From assembly GCA_017552715.1 (NCBI GenBank), contig JAFZOW010000028.1, positions 1-62,075 on the forward strand: a DNA stretch of 62,075 nt, read 5' to 3'. The translations under genes and the position numbers were made by a program. The notes under the pieces were generated by a model, which had not been told where the DNA came from, ran no database searches, and saw only the letters and a list, made by a program, of their open reading frames with translations. The stretch is from Lachnospiraceae bacterium (GTDB taxonomy: Bacteria > Bacillota > Clostridia > Lachnospirales > Lachnospiraceae). Numbering within the stretch: position 1 is the stretch's first letter; each line of letters begins with the position of its first letter. This document shows positions 1 to 8,156 of the stretch, piece after piece.

Positions 1-60
1 ATGAATACGTTTTTTGAGGCAGATTATAGGGTCTGCCTACTTGACGTGTTCCAAACACGC

Positions 61-101
61 AAAAAAGGAAGCCATATACCAGCGTATAGGCTTCCTTTTT
101 T
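61..101. terminator. Bidirectional intrinsic terminator
   Basis: An A-run precedes a stem (GGAAGCC / GGCTTCC, extended by ATA/TAT pairs) and a T-run follows it, so it can work in both directions. On the minus strand it lies about 75 bases past the ferredoxin stop and probably ends that transcript. Bases 1-60 hold only a small imperfect hairpin (GGCAGA/TCTGCC) and no supportable gene. Confidence 0.8.
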
Positions 102-176
102 AGGGTCGAGCGTTATCACAATGTTAACTTAATGACATTGGGTCAAAACCCTGTCCTTTCAAAGCTTTCGTTTTTC

Positions 177-347
177 TCAGCCTTCCTTGATCACGCCTAC
201 CGGGCAAACCCCTGCGCATGCACCACAGCTGATGCAGGTATCGGGATCGATCTCGTACTTGCCGTCGCCTTCGCTGATAGCGCCAACGGGGCAGCCACCC
301 GCACAGGTACCGCAGGAAACGCAGCCTTCTTCGATCACATATGCCAT
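177..347 (-). CDS. Two-[4Fe-4S] ferredoxin, 56 residues
   Basis: This short gene encodes a clostridial-type ferredoxin, a small cytoplasmic electron carrier. The protein has two CxxCxxCxxxCP-type clusters (CVSCGTCAGGCP near residues 9-20 and CISCGACAGVCP near 38-49), the arrangement expected for two [4Fe-4S] centres, and its length of 56 matches the family. The start ATG at 345-347 follows a strong AGGAGG seven bases upstream. It is monocistronic: a bidirectional terminator lies downstream and the repeat element lies upstream. Likely partners are pyruvate:ferredoxin oxidoreductase, hydrogenase or Rnf, none of which is in the window. The identification is secure; the specific partner is unknown. 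Confidence 0.95.
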   Translation of the reverse strand: MAYVIEEGCVSCGTCAGGCPVGAISEGDGKYEIDPDTCISCGACAGVCPVGVIKEG

Positions 348-489
348 GTCAATTTACCTCCTGTCATTTACTGTTATCACCGCCTTGCGGCGGACTCTTA
401 CACTCAACGGGTATTTTACCATGAGCCGCACAGTTAGTGATATATAATCATGGTTAGCACGACCTATTATTGTATACTCTGTTCCACGC

Positions 490-825
490 CCTCCGCACAT
501 GCCATTCATGCTCGGACTCAGCTTGCGCCACAGGAACTTCCCGCTGACTGAGCGATCGCACGCCTCCCCATATACATGGAGCCCCTTCCGTGCTCCAGTC
601 AGCGGGCCCCTCCTCGTGGCCTGCACGGATCTCGCCACAGGATCTTCCCGCTGCCTAAGCGGTCGCACATCTCCCCACATGCGTGGGGCCCCTCATGTGC
701 TCCAGGCATCGGGCCCCTCCTTGTGGCCTGCTCGTAGCGGACGCTAAGCTCGCAGAACAGCCGCAAGCGGCTTGCTCGCTAAGCGCCGACGGCTCGATAC
801 GGTCCTCGCATTGAATGCACGCTGC
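490..825. repeat. Structured interspersed repeat, copy 1
   Basis: A block of about 330 bases fills the gap between pflA and the ferredoxin and recurs at 7270-7605. The core holds two tandem 107-base units beginning with CGCCACAGG at 526 and 633. Each unit contains a long inverted repeat (CCCGCTGACT at 540-549 with AGTCAGCGGG at 597-606; CCCGCTGCCT at 647-656 with AGGCATCGGG at 704-713) and a smaller inner hairpin (CCCCAC ATGC GTGGGG in the second unit). A distal hairpin GCCG CAAG CGGC lies near 756-767 and the conserved right edge is GGTCCTCG at 801-808. No transposase or persuasive protein is present. It is probably a non-autonomous repeat or a structured RNA; class unknown. Confidence 0.85.
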
Positions 826-843
826 GTCGGGCTATGTACATTA

Positions 844-1599
844 TCATGCACTCAGCTCCGCGCGGCGCTTCTTTACCCCGTCGAGGATAACCTTCTTCTT
901 CTCGATGGCCTCGCTCTGTGTCATGGCAGGCACATCCTTCAGACGGTAGTCCAGTCCCAGCTTCTCGTACTTCACGATGCCCATGGTATGGTAGGGCAGC
1001 ACATCCAGCGCCTTCAGATTGCTCAGTCCCCCGATAAAGTAGCCCAGATCAAAGAGATACTTGTCATCATCGGTGATGCCGGGGACTACCACATGGCGGA
1101 TCCACACGTCCACATGCTTCTCATCCAGATATTTTGCGAAGGCCAGGATGCCGTCGTTGGGCTGTTCCGTAAGCCATTTATGCTTCTCCGGATCGATGTG
1201 CTTGATATCCAGCATCACCAGATCCGTCACCTCCATCAGCTTATCCAGGGTCTTATTGTACTCGCTCTCTCCGGGATGATACATGATGCTCGAAGAATCG
1301 ATGCAGGTATGGATACCCTTCTCCTTTGCCAGCGTAAAGAGCTCCAGAACAAAATCCACCTGCATCAGGGGCTCGCCTCCCGTGACCGTGATACCGCCGC
1401 CGGCATAAAAGCCCTTGTTCCGCTCATACTGCTCTATCAGTTCGGAAGCCTCCGTGGGCGTTCCTCCTTTTGGGTCCCAGGTATCAGGATTATGACAATA
1501 GGCGCAGCGCATGGGACAGCCCTGCAGGAATATCACAAAACGTACGCCCGGTCCGTCTACGGTTCCAAAGCTTTCGGTTGAATGGATACGACCTTTCAT
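844..1599 (-). CDS. pflA: Pyruvate formate-lyase activating enzyme (glycyl radical activase)
   Basis: This 251-residue protein is a radical SAM enzyme that installs the glycyl radical on pyruvate formate-lyase. The iron-sulfur motif CxxxCxxC is seen as CPMRCAYC near residue 28, preceded by the typical [12 protein letters not shown] segment and followed by a [11 protein letters not shown] motif near 87-97 that binds SAM. Length and N-terminus match short PflA proteins without an extra ferredoxin insert. Its ATG overlaps the stop of the GH130 gene by four bases (ATGA), so it is translationally coupled to a mannoside-degradation operon. The lyase itself is not in the window, which makes the context unusual. 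Family assignment is strong; PFL as the target is inferred from the N-terminal sequence. Confidence 0.93.
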   Translation of the reverse strand: MKGRIHSTESFGTVDGPGVRFVIFLQGCPMRCAYCHNPDTWDPKGGTPTEASELIEQYERNKGFYAGGGITVTGGEPLMQVDFVLELFTLAKEKGIHTCIDSSSIMYHPGESEYNKTLDKLMEVTDLVMLDIKHIDPEKHKWLTEQPNDGILAFAKYLDEKHVDVWIRHVVVPGITDDDKYLFDLGYFIGGLSNLKALDVLPYHTMGIVKYEKLGLDYRLKDVPAMTQSEAIEKKKVILDGVKKRRAELSA

Positions 1600-2780
1600 T
1601 TATCTGCCTCCAGTAATGCTTTATTCCGGTTGATGAATTCCAGTCGCTGGCTTACACAGCTGCGGCTGCGCATTTTATCTTCCGGCGTATTGAAAACATA
1701 GTCGGTAGGCTTCTCTATGGTGGTGGAAGCCACATGCAGTCTTGTATCGGAAGAGGCGTAATAGATATACACTTCGCCTTTCTCATTCACCGCCGCACCG
1801 TTGGTAAACACCACATTGGATACGTCACCGATGCGCTCGCCGCCCATAGGTCCCATGAACAATCCGCCCGGTTCGGCGATCACCCTGGAAGGATCCTTAA
1901 GATCCGTTGCATAACAATAGAGAACATAGCGCAGACCGGCTGCCGTATTCCGCACACCGTGGGCAATGTGGATCCAGCCGCGCTCCGTCCGGATGGGAAC
2001 GATGCCCTCTCCGTTTTTGCTTTCGGTGATGGTATGGTAATTCCGCTTATTTATGATCTTCTCCTCACCGATCACCGCATGCGTGATATCGGAACAGATC
2101 CCGAAGCCTATACCGTCGCCGCTGCCCGCCCCGATAAAATCTTCCATAGGCCGGGTATAAAACGCATATTTGTGATCCCCCACAAAGGCGGGATGCAGTA
2201 CCACATTACGCTGCTGCGGAGAATTCTTCGTTTCCAGATCATCCAGGCGCTCCCATTCCCGCAGGTCCCTGGTCCGCACTATCCCTGCCTTTGCCACTGC
2301 GGCAGACAGGTCCTTCGAAGAAGGATCCTTACGCTCGGAGCAGAATACCCCGTAGATCCAGCCGTCTTCATGCTGTGTCAGGCGCATGTCATATACATTG
2401 GTCTCCTCCGGCACCGTATCGGGCAAAAGCACCGGCTCATCCCAGAAGCGGAAACCTTCGGTGGGAGATTCGCTTTCCGCCACCGCAAAGAAGGATTTCC
2501 GGTCGCTGCCCTCCACCCGGGCCACGAGGTAATACTTCCCTTCCATATACAGCGCACCGGAATTGAATACACTGTTTACTCCGAGCCTTTCCATAAAGTA
2601 CGGATTGGTCGCCGGATCCAGATCGTATTTCCAGATCGGCGGGATATGCCTGGCTGTCAGTACCGGATGCATCCAGCGGTCATAGATCCCGTTGTAGAAA
2701 CGCTCATCCACTTTATTCTTCCGGGCGATAAGACTTTCATACTTCCGCTCGATCTCCTGATACCTGTGATGAATCGCCAT
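1596..2780 (-). CDS. GH130 phosphorylase, probable 4-O-beta-D-mannosyl-D-glucose phosphorylase
   Basis: The 394-residue protein resembles GH130 subfamily 1 enzymes, which split beta-1,4-mannosyl-glucose with phosphate to give mannose 1-phosphate and glucose. Supporting features are the N-terminal helix-rich [11 protein letters not shown] region, the five-bladed-propeller-type repeats (for example [17 protein letters not shown], and the C-terminal [15 protein letters not shown]), and the length of about 390. There is no signal peptide, so it acts in the cytoplasm. The cellobiose 2-epimerase gene lies 32 bases upstream; together they form the known route in which mannobiose is epimerised to mannosyl-glucose and then phosphorolysed. 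A mannooligosaccharide phosphorylase (GH130_2) is the alternative, but the epimerase neighbour favours subfamily 1. Confidence 0.88.
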   Translation of the reverse strand: MAIHHRYQEIERKYESLIARKNKVDERFYNGIYDRWMHPVLTARHIPPIWKYDLDPATNPYFMERLGVNSVFNSGALYMEGKYYLVARVEGSDRKSFFAVAESESPTEGFRFWDEPVLLPDTVPEETNVYDMRLTQHEDGWIYGVFCSERKDPSSKDLSAAVAKAGIVRTRDLREWERLDDLETKNSPQQRNVVLHPAFVGDHKYAFYTRPMEDFIGAGSGDGIGFGICSDITHAVIGEEKIINKRNYHTITESKNGEGIVPIRTERGWIHIAHGVRNTAAGLRYVLYCYATDLKDPSRVIAEPGGLFMGPMGGERIGDVSNVVFTNGAAVNEKGEVYIYYASSDTRLHVASTTIEKPTDYVFNTPEDKMRSRSCVSQRLEFINRNKALLEADK

Positions 2781-2812
2781 TTTTTATTTATTCTCCTTAA
2801 TTCAGAATCTCT

Positions 2813-3985
2813 TTATTCAACTCCGCGCCGCAGCACTTCGATGCACATACGGCCGTTGTGGTAAGGGCATTTCCAGGGTTCCACGATGGGACGCTTTAAG
2901 GGATCCGGCTGACCCGCCGCCGTTACGGCATTGTACCATTCACTGCCGGGTCGGCTGTCCACCACATGCTCCCGGATGAACTCCCACTCCGCTCTGGCTC
3001 CCTCCAGGAACCCGACCTGCTCCGTATCCTTCTGATACGCATTGATAAAGCCTACTACGGTCTCGGCCTGTACCCACCAGATACGGTCGGCATTAACAAT
3101 TCCCCGCTCACATTCATTGGCCATGGAATGTCCGTCAAATGCTTCTTTCTTAACATTCTGTGCCAGGATGCGGGTGATGCCGTACAGGCGGTTATCTTCC
3201 TTTTCTCCCAGCACCTCCAGCCCCCGGTCAATAAGCCAGCTGGTCTCGATGTCGTGGCCATAGGAGTAAAGATCGATCAGTGTATTGTATTCGTGATCGA
3301 AGAAGACCTCCTGCCGCCGCAGTGCGGGATTATAGATCTTATCCGCAAAGCAGTCCAGGATCCAATACAGGCGCTCCGCCACCCGAGGGTCCTTATCCAC
3401 GCGGTACAGCTCGGTATAGGCCTCAAACACATGCAGCAGCGTGTTCATGGTACGGGTCGCCATAACACCGTTCTCGGAGAGCTTTTCATTGGAAGCCGGC
3501 TCAAACTTACGGTCGTACGCTTCCAGATAGCCTCCCTCATCGCGGCACTTCCCCTCGATGACTTCGAAGAGTTTATAGGCTTCCTCAAGCGCCTCCTTAT
3601 CCCCTGAAGCCTCGTAATAGGCCGAAAGGGCATAGATGCAGAAAGCCTGGTTATAGGTATGCTTGGTGGTATCCAGCGGCTTGCCGTCATAGCTCATGGA
3701 CCAGTACACGCCGCCGTATTCACGGTCCAGGCAGTATTTCCGCAGAAAATCATAAGCATGCCGCGCCGCGGAAAGCAGCTCCGGGTCCTTTAAGAGCACG
3801 TAAGCCGCGGAAAAGAACCAGATGATGCGGTTGTTCAGTATGCATCCCTTTTCCGCCTTTGTATCCAGCTTCAGGTCAAAATCCAGCAGCCCGTAATAGC
3901 CGCCGTACTCCTCATCCTTAAGCTTCAGCCAGAAAGGGATGATATGCCCCGTCAGCTCCTGCCTGACTTCCTCCAACATCGCCAT
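2813..3985 (-). CDS. Cellobiose 2-epimerase (AGE superfamily)
   Basis: This 390-residue protein belongs to the N-acylglucosamine 2-epimerase fold, cellobiose 2-epimerase branch, which converts the reducing-end sugar of beta-1,4 disaccharides (glucose to mannose and back). Visible features are HTYNQAFCIYALSAYY near residue 108, the SYGHDIETSWL motif with a histidine near 243, NADRIWWVQAE near 305, and a C-terminal PYHNGRMCIE with a histidine near 376; the two histidines fall where the catalytic pair of Ruminococcus-type enzymes lies. No signal peptide, so cytoplasmic. It sits between the zinc-ribbon gene (13 bases upstream) and the GH130 phosphorylase, and should feed mannobiose-derived mannosyl-glucose to that enzyme. 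Confidence 0.9.
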   Translation of the reverse strand: MAMLEEVRQELTGHIIPFWLKLKDEEYGGYYGLLDFDLKLDTKAEKGCILNNRIIWFFSAAYVLLKDPELLSAARHAYDFLRKYCLDREYGGVYWSMSYDGKPLDTTKHTYNQAFCIYALSAYYEASGDKEALEEAYKLFEVIEGKCRDEGGYLEAYDRKFEPASNEKLSENGVMATRTMNTLLHVFEAYTELYRVDKDPRVAERLYWILDCFADKIYNPALRRQEVFFDHEYNTLIDLYSYGHDIETSWLIDRGLEVLGEKEDNRLYGITRILAQNVKKEAFDGHSMANECERGIVNADRIWWVQAETVVGFINAYQKDTEQVGFLEGARAEWEFIREHVVDSRPGSEWYNAVTAAGQPDPLKRPIVEPWKCPYHNGRMCIEVLRRGVE

Positions 3986-3998
3986 GCTTATATCTCTC

Positions 3999-5273
3999 CT
4001 ATCCCTTAACCTGTCTGGTTCCGATATGCCTGTCGTTCTGGCTGATCAGCTTAAACGAGCCCTGCACCACATAATGCTTGGCTTCGGTCTTGTTGTGGGC
4101 CACCATGGAAGACTTGGCAGAAGAAACGGAGATAAAAGCAATGATCAGCGAGATCACCGCAGCAACTCCCAGCCACAAACCTTCCCCGCCCAGCAGGAAA
4201 AAGGCGATAAGCTCGCTTATCACGAGGGAGATGATCAGAGTCAGCATGAAGAGCTTTGTGCTCTTTCCGCTGTCGATGGGCAGGTCACCGGTCACCTTTC
4301 CGGTCTGACCGTTCATGGCAAAAGTATACTGGCCGCCGTTCCACTGGGTCGTGAGCATCCATACCGGCAGCATGCAGTAGTTGATCTTTCCGTTGTTCAT
4401 GTGGATATTCGCGGATTCGGTACTGACACTGTCATAGCCGGTAACCGTATCGCGAATGGCTTCCTGGGTGGTATTGCGGATGCGCTTATCCACTCTTTCC
4501 TTCACTTCCTCCGCACTCTCATCATATTTGCTGGCAAGATAGCCGGAAAAATAAGCCGAATTATAAGCAATGATCTTGGAGTAATCGAAGGGCTCGATGG
4601 AATCCATGTATTCGTCCTTCATCTCCTTGGATCCGTCGGCAGGCACTTTTTCATAACGCATGGTAGCACGGCGACTTACGGCGTAATCCAGCTCCTCATG
4701 CCAGTTCTCCGTTTCTTCACCGTTCTTCTTCGTATAACTGCGGCCCCTCTTCACTGCCTTGTAAAAGACGCTGCCGTCCGCCTCGCAGTCAAAAAGCCAG
4801 AAGGGTACATACACGCCCTGGATCTTTTCCACACGGTTATTGGAGATAAAGCTGTCGGGAATAAGCTTCTTTCCGCTGTAGTATCCTTTCAGCGCATCCT
4901 GAGCCTGCTGCTTGGTTACCGTAAAAGGTATGATACCGTCGGGAAGGTTCATTCCCTCAAAGGTGGACTGTACGATGGCCGGATTACCGCAGTACGGACA
5001 CTCCGTAGCACCCACCTGGCCGTCACTGACCATTACGGCTCCGCAGGCGTTGCATTCCCACTCGGCCATGCCCTGGGCACCGGCTTCCAGTGTCTGTCCC
5101 TGCGACTGGGACCAGTCTGTCTTCTCCTCGTGTTTCACATCATTGGCGGTAAACTGCGACATATCGAACTCGCTCTCGCAGTACACACACACCATCTTCT
5201 GCACGTCTCCGCGGAATTCCAACGGCCCTCCGCAGTTAGGACAAATGTACTCCTGCAACTTGTTATCAGCCAT
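3999..5273 (-). CDS. Membrane-anchored zinc-ribbon (TFIIB-type) protein, function unknown
   Basis: The 424-residue protein starts with two zinc ribbons: CPNCGG/CVYCE near residues 12-33 and CNACGA/CPYCGN near 74-97. A long mixed region (about 110-320) follows, with a motif IQGVYVPFWLFDCEADG, and two hydrophobic helices near 340-385 precede a basic C-terminus. Such proteins are widespread in Clostridia and often annotated as TFIIB-type zinc-ribbon or PriA-like, but nothing here supports helicase activity. It is the first gene of the unit with its own promoter and lies 13 bases ahead of the epimerase gene, so it is probably cotranscribed with the mannoside genes; whether it has a role in that pathway is unknown. 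Confidence 0.8.
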   Translation of the reverse strand: MADNKLQEYICPNCGGPLEFRGDVQKMVCVYCESEFDMSQFTANDVKHEEKTDWSQSQGQTLEAGAQGMAEWECNACGAVMVSDGQVGATECPYCGNPAIVQSTFEGMNLPDGIIPFTVTKQQAQDALKGYYSGKKLIPDSFISNNRVEKIQGVYVPFWLFDCEADGSVFYKAVKRGRSYTKKNGEETENWHEELDYAVSRRATMRYEKVPADGSKEMKDEYMDSIEPFDYSKIIAYNSAYFSGYLASKYDESAEEVKERVDKRIRNTTQEAIRDTVTGYDSVSTESANIHMNNGKINYCMLPVWMLTTQWNGGQYTFAMNGQTGKVTGDLPIDSGKSTKLFMLTLIISLVISELIAFFLLGGEGLWLGVAAVISLIIAFISVSSAKSSMVAHNKTEAKHYVVQGSFKLISQNDRHIGTRQVKG

Positions 5274-5319
5274 AGCAATCCTCCACCTTTCTTAATTGCG
5301 TTTCCGCATATATGTCATA

Positions 5320-5348
5320 ATCATAACATAGCTTTCCCTCTACGTAAA
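5320..5348 (-). promoter_or_regulatory. Sigma-A-type promoter for the zinc-ribbon/epimerase/phosphorylase/pflA unit
   Basis: On the minus strand a -35 TTTACG (5343-5348), a 17-base spacer and a -10 TATGAT (5320-5325) match the vegetative consensus well. It lies about 45 bases upstream of the zinc-ribbon start. The divergent DUF4250/gpmI promoter starts only 11 bases away, so the two units share a regulatory gap. Confidence 0.7.
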
Positions 5349-5358
5349 TAAAAAACAA

Positions 5359-5387
5359 TTGCATTTCACGGAGATAAGATATAGAAT
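5359..5387 (+). promoter_or_regulatory. Sigma-A-type promoter for DUF4250-gpmI
   Basis: A -35 TTGCAT (5359-5364), a 17-base spacer and a -10 TAGAAT (5382-5387) lie about 30 bases upstream of the DUF4250 ATG. The spacing is optimal and both boxes are close to consensus. Confidence 0.72.
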
Positions 5388-5417
5388 GTTAGAGATAACA
5401 AACCCGGAGGATAAGCC

Positions 5418-5594
5418 ATGCCTAAAGATCCGAACATGCTTTTAAGCTATGTGAATACGCAGCTGCGGGACTATTACGAGTCCCTGGAGGATCTTGCCTC
5501 TGCTGCCGGAGTACCGGAGGAAGAGATCATCACCCGGCTGGCAGCCATCGGTTATGTATATGACGAAACGCTTAAGCGCTTCATCACCAAATAA
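5418..5594 (+). CDS. DUF4250 small protein, 58 residues
   Basis: A 58-residue protein beginning MPKDPNMLLSYVNTQLRDYY, typical of the DUF4250 family common in Clostridia. It is short, charged and probably helical, with a pattern (SLEDLAS, EEEIITRLAAIGY) resembling a small helix-turn-helix-like fold, but no function is established. A CCCGGAGG ribosome site precedes the ATG, and the gene ends 17 bases before gpmI, so the two are cotranscribed from the promoter at 5359. The link to glycolysis is positional only. Confidence 0.85.
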   Translation: MPKDPNMLLSYVNTQLRDYYESLEDLASAAGVPEEEIITRLAAIGYVYDETLKRFITK

Positions 5595-5611
5595 ACGAAG
5601 GAGAAAGAAAA

Positions 5612-7204
5612 ATGAAACAAAGACCTGTTGTACTCATGGTGCTCGACGGCTATGGACTTTCCGATAATCCGGAAGCCAACTCCATCGCCATCGCCAAAAC
5701 CCCCGTTATGGATAAGCTGGAGGCTGAATGCCCCTTTGTAAAGGGCTTCGCATCCGGTCTGGCCGTGGGACTGCCCGACGGACAGATGGGCAATTCCGAG
5801 GTAGGTCATATGAACATCGGCTCCGGCCGCATCATCTACCAGGATCTGACCCTGATCACCAAATACATCGAGGACGGTGTCTTCTTTAAGAATGAGGAGC
5901 TGCTCCGTGCCATCGATAACTGCAAGAAGAACAATTCCGACCTGCATGTCTGGGGACTGCTCTCCGACGGCGGTGTTCACAGCCACAACACGCATCTTTA
6001 TGCCATCCTGGAGCTGTGCAAGCGCGAAGGCTTTGAGCGTGTATATCTGCATCCCTTCTTTGACGGCCGCGACACCCCGCCTGCATCCGGTAAGGATTAC
6101 CTGCAGGCACTGGTGGACAAGGCAGCCGAGATCGGCGTGGGCAAGGTAGCTTCCCTCTCGGGCCGCTACTACGCCATGGACCGCGACAACAACTGGGACC
6201 GCATCCAGAAGGCATACGACAGCCTGGTACTGGGCGAGGGCGTAAAAGCCACGGATCCCGTTGCCGCCATGCAGGCGTCCTCCGATGAAGGCGTGACCGA
6301 CGAGTTCGTGCTGCCCACCGTCATCACCGACGAGGCCGGCAAGCCCCTTTCCCTGGTGAAGCCCAATGACTCCGTGATCTTCTTCAACTTCCGTCCGGAC
6401 CGTGCAAGAGAGATCACCAAGGCCTTCTGCTTCAGCGACGACGACATCGCTGCCCAGAGCGGTGATGCATCCGACAGCAAGTGCATCAAATTCCTTAAGC
6501 GCACCAACGGCTTCATGCCTCTTACCTATGTATGCTTCAAGGATTATGACGAGACCATCCCCAACAAGTTCGTGGCCTTCAAGAAAGAAGAGATCGTGAA
6601 CACCTTCGGCGAATATCTGGCTAACAACGGCCTGAAGCAGCTGCGTATCGCCGAGACCGAGAAATATGCCCATGTCACCTTCTTCTTCAATGGCGGTCTG
6701 GAAGAGCCCAACAAGGACGAGGACCGCATCCTGGTGAACTCCCCGGCAGTCGCCACCTACGACTTAAAGCCCGAGATGAGCGCACCCGAAGTGAGCGAAA
6801 AGCTGGATGAGCAGATCACCTCCGGAAAGTACGACGTGATCATCATCAACTTCGCCAATCCCGACATGGTGGGCCACACCGGCGTGCTGGAAGCGGCCGT
6901 GAAGGCTGTGGAGCGCATCGACGAGTGCGTCGGCGCCGCTGTGGAAGCCGTAAAGAAGATGGACGGCGTGCTCTTCATCTGTGCCGACCACGGCAACTGC
7001 GAGCAGATGGTCAATTACGAGACCGGCGAGCCTCACACGGCCCACACCACCAATCCGGTGCCTTTCATCCTTTACAACTATGATCCGGCATACACCCTGC
7101 GTGAGGGCGGCCGCCTCTGCGACATCGCCCCCACCCTGCTGCAGATCATGGATCTGCCCCAGCCCGCCGAGATGACCGGCCAGTCGCTGCTAATAAAGAA
7201 GTAA
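5612..7204 (+). CDS. gpmI: 2,3-bisphosphoglycerate-independent phosphoglycerate mutase
   Basis: The 530-residue enzyme interconverts 3- and 2-phosphoglycerate in glycolysis, using two Mn ions and a catalytic serine. The N-terminus VLMVLDGYGLSDNPEANSIA gives the first metal-binding Asp, and GQMGNSEVGHMNIGSGR (near 55-71) contains the serine that carries the phosphate. HPFFDGRDTPP (near 149) and ICADHGNCEQM near 452, then PHTAHTTNPVPF near 473, are further conserved metal and substrate segments. Length is slightly above the usual 510. The ribosome site AAGGAGAAAG precedes the ATG. Codon use is strongly GC-ended, as expected of a highly expressed gene. A terminator follows immediately. Confidence 0.97.
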   Translation: MKQRPVVLMVLDGYGLSDNPEANSIAIAKTPVMDKLEAECPFVKGFASGLAVGLPDGQMGNSEVGHMNIGSGRIIYQDLTLITKYIEDGVFFKNEELLRAIDNCKKNNSDLHVWGLLSDGGVHSHNTHLYAILELCKREGFERVYLHPFFDGRDTPPASGKDYLQALVDKAAEIGVGKVASLSGRYYAMDRDNNWDRIQKAYDSLVLGEGVKATDPVAAMQASSDEGVTDEFVLPTVITDEAGKPLSLVKPNDSVIFFNFRPDRAREITKAFCFSDDDIAAQSGDASDSKCIKFLKRTNGFMPLTYVCFKDYDETIPNKFVAFKKEEIVNTFGEYLANNGLKQLRIAETEKYAHVTFFFNGGLEEPNKDEDRILVNSPAVATYDLKPEMSAPEVSEKLDEQITSGKYDVIIINFANPDMVGHTGVLEAAVKAVERIDECVGAAVEAVKKMDGVLFICADHGNCEQMVNYETGEPHTAHTTNPVPFILYNYDPAYTLREGGRLCDIAPTLLQIMDLPQPAEMTGQSLLIKK

Positions 7205-7218
7205 AACATCTTACTATA

Positions 7219-7250
7219 GAAAAAAGCGTCGCTCCGGCGGCGCTTTTTTT
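7219..7250 (+). terminator. Intrinsic terminator of gpmI
   Basis: AAAAAAGCG-T-CGC, loop TCCG, GCG-G-CGC and then a seven-T run, starting about 15 bases after the gpmI stop. A-runs on the left side mean it may also act weakly on the other strand. Confidence 0.88.
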
Positions 7251-7269
7251 ATGCCAGTTTCTCTGAACG

Positions 7270-7605
7270 GCTCCGGCACATGTGTTCGCACTCGGACTCA
7301 GCTCGCGCCACAGGGACTTCCCACTGACTGAACGGTCGCACGCCTCCCCATATCCATGGGGCCCCTTCCGTGCTCCAGTCAGCGGGCCCCTCCTCGTGGC
7401 CGGCACGGATCTCGCCACAGGATCTTCCCGCTGCCTAAGCGGTCGCACATCTCCCCACATGCGTGGGGCCCCTTATGTGCTCCAGGCATCGGGCCCCTCC
7501 TTGTGGCCTGCTCGTAGCGGACGCTAAGCTCGCAGAACGGCCTAAAGGCCTGCTCGCTAAGCGCCGACGGCTCGATACGGTCCTCGTTGCGAATCACATG
7601 CTGCC
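7270..7605. repeat. Structured interspersed repeat, copy 2
   Basis: This is the second copy of the element at 490-825, in the same orientation. It again has two 107-base units (CGCCACAGG at 7306 and 7413). The first unit differs from copy 1 at about seven positions, while the second unit and right part differ at only one plus a hairpin segment: copy 1 has GCCG CAAG CGGC where copy 2 has GGCC TAAA GGCC, so both arms changed and pairing was kept. Similarity ends after GGTCCTCG near 7586, with scattered matches beyond. It lies between two convergent terminated units, so neither neighbouring operon needs to transcribe it. Confidence 0.85.
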
Positions 7606-7955
7606 TCCGCCTTTGCACATTTGACTTGTCAACGCATGAAATGCGGGAGCAGAAATAAGCAAGAGACCGAAGCATTGCCGGAGCACTTAGCAAGTGCGAG
7701 TGTCCGATCTCGCCCGAGGTACTGTTCGAGCGATGCTCGCGCCCCGATCTGATAGGCGCGAGCAAGCGAGTTGCCGAGAGGGAGGCGCTATTGCGCGAAG
7801 CGCAATTATAAATGCGCCGACCGATGTGCCGCCGACCGTAGGGAGAAGGCGATACCGAAAACGAGTCGGTTTCAGGACACGAAGCACGAGCTTATGTGCG
7901 GAGGCGACAAGCGAGGGCTCTGCTTTTTCTGCTCACACTAAGAGCATACAAAGTA
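7606..7955. other. GC-rich structured intergenic block of unknown class
   Basis: About 350 bases between the repeat copy 2 and the ftsH terminator contain no convincing gene but many short inverted repeats: GCACTT AGC AAGTGC near 7684-7698, CGAGC GAT GCTCG near 7728-7740, and ATTGCGC GAA GCGCAAT near 7791-7807. Short words such as GCGAG and GGCGA recur. ORFs exist on both strands but have no ribosome sites and no recognisable protein features. It may be a structured RNA gene or decayed repeat DNA; I cannot tell which strand, if any, is transcribed. Confidence 0.5.
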
Positions 7956-7981
7956 AAAATGACAGTGTAAACTGTCATTTT
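7956..7981 (-). terminator. Terminator downstream of ftsH
   Basis: AAAATGACAG and CTGTCATTTT pair perfectly around a six-base loop; on the minus strand the stem is followed by a T-run (TTTTTACTTT). It lies about 175 bases past the ftsH stop. Bases 7982-8156 between it and ftsH hold nothing recognisable. Confidence 0.72.
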
Positions 7982-8156
7982 CAGAGAAGGTATTTCTTTC
8001 TAATGGGGTTATAGCAAAAAACTATAAAATGTATTGGGGGTTACACCTTGGATTATAGCAGATGCCCCTCTAAAGTCTATTCTCATTTATCACAAAATTT
8101 ACAATGAAACGCACCTTTCTTTGTGCAAATTTACAAATCCGGCAAAAAGCCCGTAT

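Noticed and set aside
1-132. 43-codon frame starting at the first base
   Set aside because: It runs through an intrinsic terminator, has no ribosome site and no family resemblance.
354-680. Minus-strand ORF in repeat copy 1 and a similar one in copy 2 (7146-7460), both starting MWGDVRPLRQRED
   Set aside because: The frames match only because the DNA is repeated. They lack ribosome sites, are Arg/Gly/Pro-rich, lie over strong hairpins and are not conserved outside the repeat.
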